NCBI GenBank assembly: GCA_035533375.1
Contig: DATLTV010000058.1
Span: forward strand, 1-13,585
DNA length: 13,585 bases
Reading direction: 5' to 3'
Origin: DATLTV01 sp035533375
GTDB taxonomy: Bacteria; Patescibacteriota; Minisyncoccia; UBA6257; 2-01-FULL-56-20
This document shows, in pieces, positions 12,117-13,585 of the stretch (positions within the stretch are counted from its first letter, which is position 1; the number at the start of each line of letters is the position of its first letter). A program made the translations under genes and the position numbers. Below the pieces are notes generated by a model. The model did no database searches, was not told the DNA's origin, and saw nothing but the letters and a program-made list of their open reading frames with translations.

Positions 12117-12776
12117 ATGAAAAACAATCTTTCGTCTAAGGCATTGAAAGAGCGTCAAACCCGCGCCGCGAAAATCACGAAAATCCTCAAGAAGCTTTTT
12201 CCGGACCCGAAGATCGCGCTCAGCTACTCGAATGCGTGGGAGCTTTTGGTCGCCGTGCAGCTTTCGGCGCAGTGCACCGATAAAAAAGTGAATCAGGTGA
12301 CGCCCGCGCTTTTCAAAAAATACCCGAAGCTCGAAAGCTATGTAAAAGCGAAGCCGGGGGAATTCGAAAAAGATATCCATCAATGCGGTTTTTATCGGGC
12401 GAAAACCAGAAATATTCTTGCGGCAGCGAAAGCCGTGAAAGAAAGATTTTATGGTAAACTGCCGAAAACGATGGCCGAGATGGTTACGATCCCCGGCATC
12501 GGCAGAAAATCGGCGAACGTCATTTTGGGAAATGCCTACGGCGTCGTCGAGGGGATTGCGGTCGATACGCACGTGATGCGGCTTTCGCAATGGCTTGGGC
12601 TTACGAAACAGAAGGATCCCGTAAAGATCGAGCGCGATCTTATGCAGATCATTCCGAAAAAAGATTGGTCCGGTTTCACTTATCTCCTTATCGACTACGG
12701 CCGCAAGTATTGCCCCGCCCGCGCGCACGATCACAAGAAAAAAGGCTGTCCGCTCGCGAAGTTCTATGTGAAATAA
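12117..12776 (+). CDS. nth: Endonuclease III (DNA glycosylase/AP lyase) lacking the usual Fe-S cysteine set
   Basis: 219 residues. It removes oxidised pyrimidines and nicks the abasic site. Visible features: LSAQCTDKKVNQVTPALF (49-66), a helix-hairpin-helix TIPGIGRKSANVIL (124-137) with the catalytic Lys131, and VDTHVMRLSQWLGL (149-162) with the catalytic Asp150. The C-terminal loop that in classical Nth carries four Cys (C-x6-C-x2-C-x5-C) for a 4Fe-4S cluster has only Cys199 and Cys211 (YCPARAHDHKKKGCPLAKF). The cluster is therefore probably absent; a zinc site using His204/His206 with the two Cys is conceivable but speculative. The start is ATG 12117, with no Shine-Dalgarno and an extended -10 just upstream, so it is probably leaderless. 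It is divergent from mpg. Confidence 0.94.
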   Translation: MKNNLSSKALKERQTRAAKITKILKKLFPDPKIALSYSNAWELLVAVQLSAQCTDKKVNQVTPALFKKYPKLESYVKAKPGEFEKDIHQCGFYRAKTRNILAAAKAVKERFYGKLPKTMAEMVTIPGIGRKSANVILGNAYGVVEGIAVDTHVMRLSQWLGLTKQKDPVKIERDLMQIIPKKDWSGFTYLLIDYGRKYCPARAHDHKKKGCPLAKFYVK

Positions 12777-12798
12777 AAAAAGACCGCGAAGTGCGGTC
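12775..12798 (-). terminator. Intrinsic terminator of the Cys/His-rich small protein gene
   Basis: On the minus strand GACCGC, loop ACTTC, GCGGTC, then TTTTTTT. The stem starts one base after the TAG stop (12801-12799). On the plus strand A residues precede it and no T-run follows, so it serves the minus strand. Confidence 0.88.
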
Positions 12799-12960
12799 CT
12801 ATGCGGCATTGGCGTGGCAATGCTCGCGGTGCTCTTTTTGCGCGCTCGTCCGGATTCGCTTTTCGCAGAAGGCGCATTGATGACAACAGGGAAAACAGTG
12901 AAGTGCTCGCTTTTCATCATCCGGACCGTGGCAGATGCAATTGCATTCATGTTCGCACAT
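12799..12960 (-). CDS. Cys/His-rich small protein, probable zinc-binding, function unknown
   Basis: 53 residues with 10 Cys and 7 His. The N-terminal cluster is MCEHECNCICH (Cys2, His4, Cys6, Cys8, Cys10, His11). A second cluster, HCFPCCHQCAFCEKRI (21-36), has CxxCCxxCxxC spacing. The C-terminal EHREHCH (43-49) would complete a C2H2- or treble-clef-like site with the preceding CxxC. Two or more zinc ions are likely. It resembles small CPR proteins of the form HCxxCCxxCxxC I recall, but no characterised family is recognised. Evidence that it is a real gene: its own promoter (TTGACG-16-TAAAAT), a G-rich tract 6 nt before ATG 12960, and an intrinsic terminator right at its stop. An upstream in-frame ATG at 12984 would add 8 residues including three Gly from the G9 tract. 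It is divergent from the PaaX/Cas2-like gene. Confidence 0.82.
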   Translation of the reverse strand: MCEHECNCICHGPDDEKRALHCFPCCHQCAFCEKRIRTSAQKEHREHCHANAA

Positions 12961-12966
12961 AGCGTA

Positions 12967-12975
12967 CCCCCCCCC
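12967..12975 (-). repeat. G9 homopolymer acting in the Shine-Dalgarno position
   Basis: Nine consecutive G on the minus strand, 6 nt before ATG 12960, preceded by AA. It can pair with the CCUCC of 16S rRNA and is long enough to slip during replication. Confidence 0.7.
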
Positions 12976-12992
12976 TTGTCGCATCTCATTCT

Positions 12993-13020
12993 ATTTTACT
13001 TGCCTCGCAGCACACGTCAA
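12993..13020 (-). promoter_or_regulatory. Promoter of the Cys/His-rich protein gene
   Basis: Minus strand: -35 TTGACG (13020-13015), 16-bp spacer, -10 TAAAAT (12998-12993). The predicted leader is about 25 nt and contains the G9 tract. Confidence 0.7.
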
Positions 13021-13075
13021 TGGGTTGCCGCTGCTTTTTGCAAGGAGTGGACTTTATTTTTATTTGATCTCTGCC

Positions 13076-13084
13076 TGCTATAAT
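13076..13084 (+). promoter_or_regulatory. Extended -10 of the PaaX/Cas2-like gene
   Basis: TGCTATAAT, identical to that of the CAP gene. A start about 7 nt downstream lies at the first bases of palindrome 2, so a bound repressor there would block initiation. The -35 is weak. Confidence 0.75.
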
Positions 13085-13088
13085 CCCA

Positions 13089-13126
13089 TTTGTTGCATTT
13101 TCCACGATCGTAGAAAATGCAACAAA
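13089..13126. promoter_or_regulatory. 38-bp palindrome with one mismatch, copy 2 (candidate operator)
   Basis: Symmetric around CGATCG at 13105-13110, with a single mismatch (C13103 opposite A13112). The right half-site is identical to copy 1 over 16 bases and the left differs at one base. It starts 4 nt after the -10 and ends 3 nt before the ATG of the PaaX/Cas2-like gene, occupying the whole leader. Binding as DNA fits autoregulation; as RNA it would form a very stable hairpin at the 5' end. Confidence 0.8.
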
Positions 13127-13129
13127 ACC

Positions 13130-13585
13130 ATGAGTCTTCCCGACGATATTTTAGTGATGCTGTCTTATTGCATTGCTCCCTATGCAGTAACGCGAAGGCG
13201 TCTTTATGAATCGAGGCGCAAGCGGAATCTTGCCGTGCGGAAGCGTTTTTCCGATACCGCCATGCGGGCGGCACTGTCCCGTTTGAAGAAGAAAGGATTT
13301 ATACGGAAGGTCGAAAGCGGGTGGTCGTTGAACATCGAGGGTAGAAAGCATCTTGCCTGGAGAATGCCCTTCCTTCACGTACCTCGCCGGTCTGCTCATA
13401 TGCCTGAAAAGCGGCTTATCGTCATTTTCGACGTGCCGGAGTTCGAGAGGAAAAAGCGTGATTGGCTGAGAATAGAGCTTCGATCCGAAGGATTTATCAT
13501 ATTGCAGAAGAGCGCGTGGTTCGGACCGCCAATACCCTACGAGTTCGCGAATCGTCTTCGCGATCTTGGCATATTGCCGTATATG
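13130..13585 (+). CDS. PaaX-like regulator: winged helix plus Cas2-like domain (3' end beyond window)
   Basis: 152 visible codons with no stop before the edge. Residues 1-75 form a winged helix-turn-helix: LPDDILVMLSYCIAPYAV, recognition region SDTAMRAALSRLKKKGFIRK (41-60), then a wing and the end EGRKHL. From about 94 a Cas2/PaaX C-terminal ferredoxin-like domain begins: RLIVIFDVPE with Asp101 at the Cas2 'YD' position, a basic helix ERKKRDWLRIELRSEGF, then LQKSAWFGP (125-133), as in the Cas2 'QxSVF' strand. PaaX is the phenylacetyl-CoA-responsive repressor with this same architecture. In CPR genomes such proteins are often auto-named Cas2, but no CRISPR array, Cas1 or other cas gene is present here. 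The start ATG is 3 nt after palindrome 2, with no Shine-Dalgarno. A role as a DNA-binding repressor of itself and of the alkyltransferase gene is inferred. Confidence 0.88.
   Translation, partial: MSLPDDILVMLSYCIAPYAVTRRRLYESRRKRNLAVRKRFSDTAMRAALSRLKKKGFIRKVESGWSLNIEGRKHLAWRMPFLHVPRRSAHMPEKRLIVIFDVPEFERKKRDWLRIELRSEGFIILQKSAWFGPPIPYEFANRLRDLGILPYM

Noticed and set aside
12091..12117. TTG start at 12117 extending mpg by nine residues
   Set aside because: It would overlap the nth start and lie upstream of the likely mpg -10. The conserved region starts after ATG 12090.
9979..13126. The two palindromes as ends of a transposon or MITE pair
   Set aside because: No transposase lies between them, no target-site duplication flanks them, each is itself fully symmetric, and each is placed at a promoter.
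13130..13585. Calling the partial gene a CRISPR Cas2
   Set aside because: It has an N-terminal winged helix like PaaX. No repeat-spacer array, Cas1 or other cas gene is in the window, and the two palindromes are not arranged as an array.

Overview
The window reads as chromosomal DNA of a Patescibacteria/CPR bacterium, most likely Candidatus Paceibacteria (Parcubacteria). The basis is family content: DUF5652, DUF5667 and DUF5666 proteins, a Gmad2 lipoprotein-like protein, a CAP protein, a small Cys/His protein and a winged-helix + Cas2-like (PaaX-type) protein, all very compactly arranged. TGA is a normal stop here (it ends the M13 peptidase and the 3D gene), which argues against the code-25 CPR lineages. 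No rRNA, tRNA, transposase or CRISPR array was seen.

Layout. 1-864: a truncated Ser/Thr/Pro-rich gene end, then a membrane-anchored surface protein; the two share an exact 51-bp repeat. 865-1391: no intact gene, but a minus-strand tract that looks like a decayed gene. 1392-3581: a DUF1653 protein and a cytosolic M13 metallopeptidase. 3645-6195: an ECF-like sigma factor overlapping a DUF5667 membrane protein (probable anti-sigma), then an exported PKD/PT-repeat/DUF5666 protein, ended by a strong hairpin. 6379-7326: a stand-alone tRNA-binding (MetRS C-terminal-like) protein and a membrane-anchored FKBP isomerase. 7407-7940 (minus): an anchored 3D-domain cell-wall protein with its own promoter and terminator, divergent from the next block. 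8076-9935: CAP protein, DUF5652 membrane protein and metallo-beta-lactamase-fold hydrolase. 10029-12776: a genome-maintenance cluster made of a minimal alkyltransferase, RdgB/HAM1 nucleotide pyrophosphatase, Mpg/AAG glycosylase and endonuclease III, with a Gmad2 surface protein between the first two. 12799-12960 (minus): a tiny 10-Cys/7-His protein. 13130 to the window edge: the PaaX/Cas2-like regulator.

The most interesting signal is a nearly identical 36-38 bp palindrome (half-site GTTGCATTTTCTACGA) found twice. One copy lies at the predicted transcription start of the alkyltransferase gene, the other at that of the PaaX/Cas2-like gene. The geometry suggests an operator of the Cas2-like winged-helix protein that controls itself and a DNA-repair gene. 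This is inference, not demonstrated.

Expression signals. Several genes have an extended -10 (TGnTATAAT-like) only 6-9 nt before the ATG and no Shine-Dalgarno, so leaderless transcripts are likely. The 3D gene and rdgB instead have clear purine-rich ribosome binding sites. Two minus-strand genes have stop codons inside or touching their intrinsic terminators.
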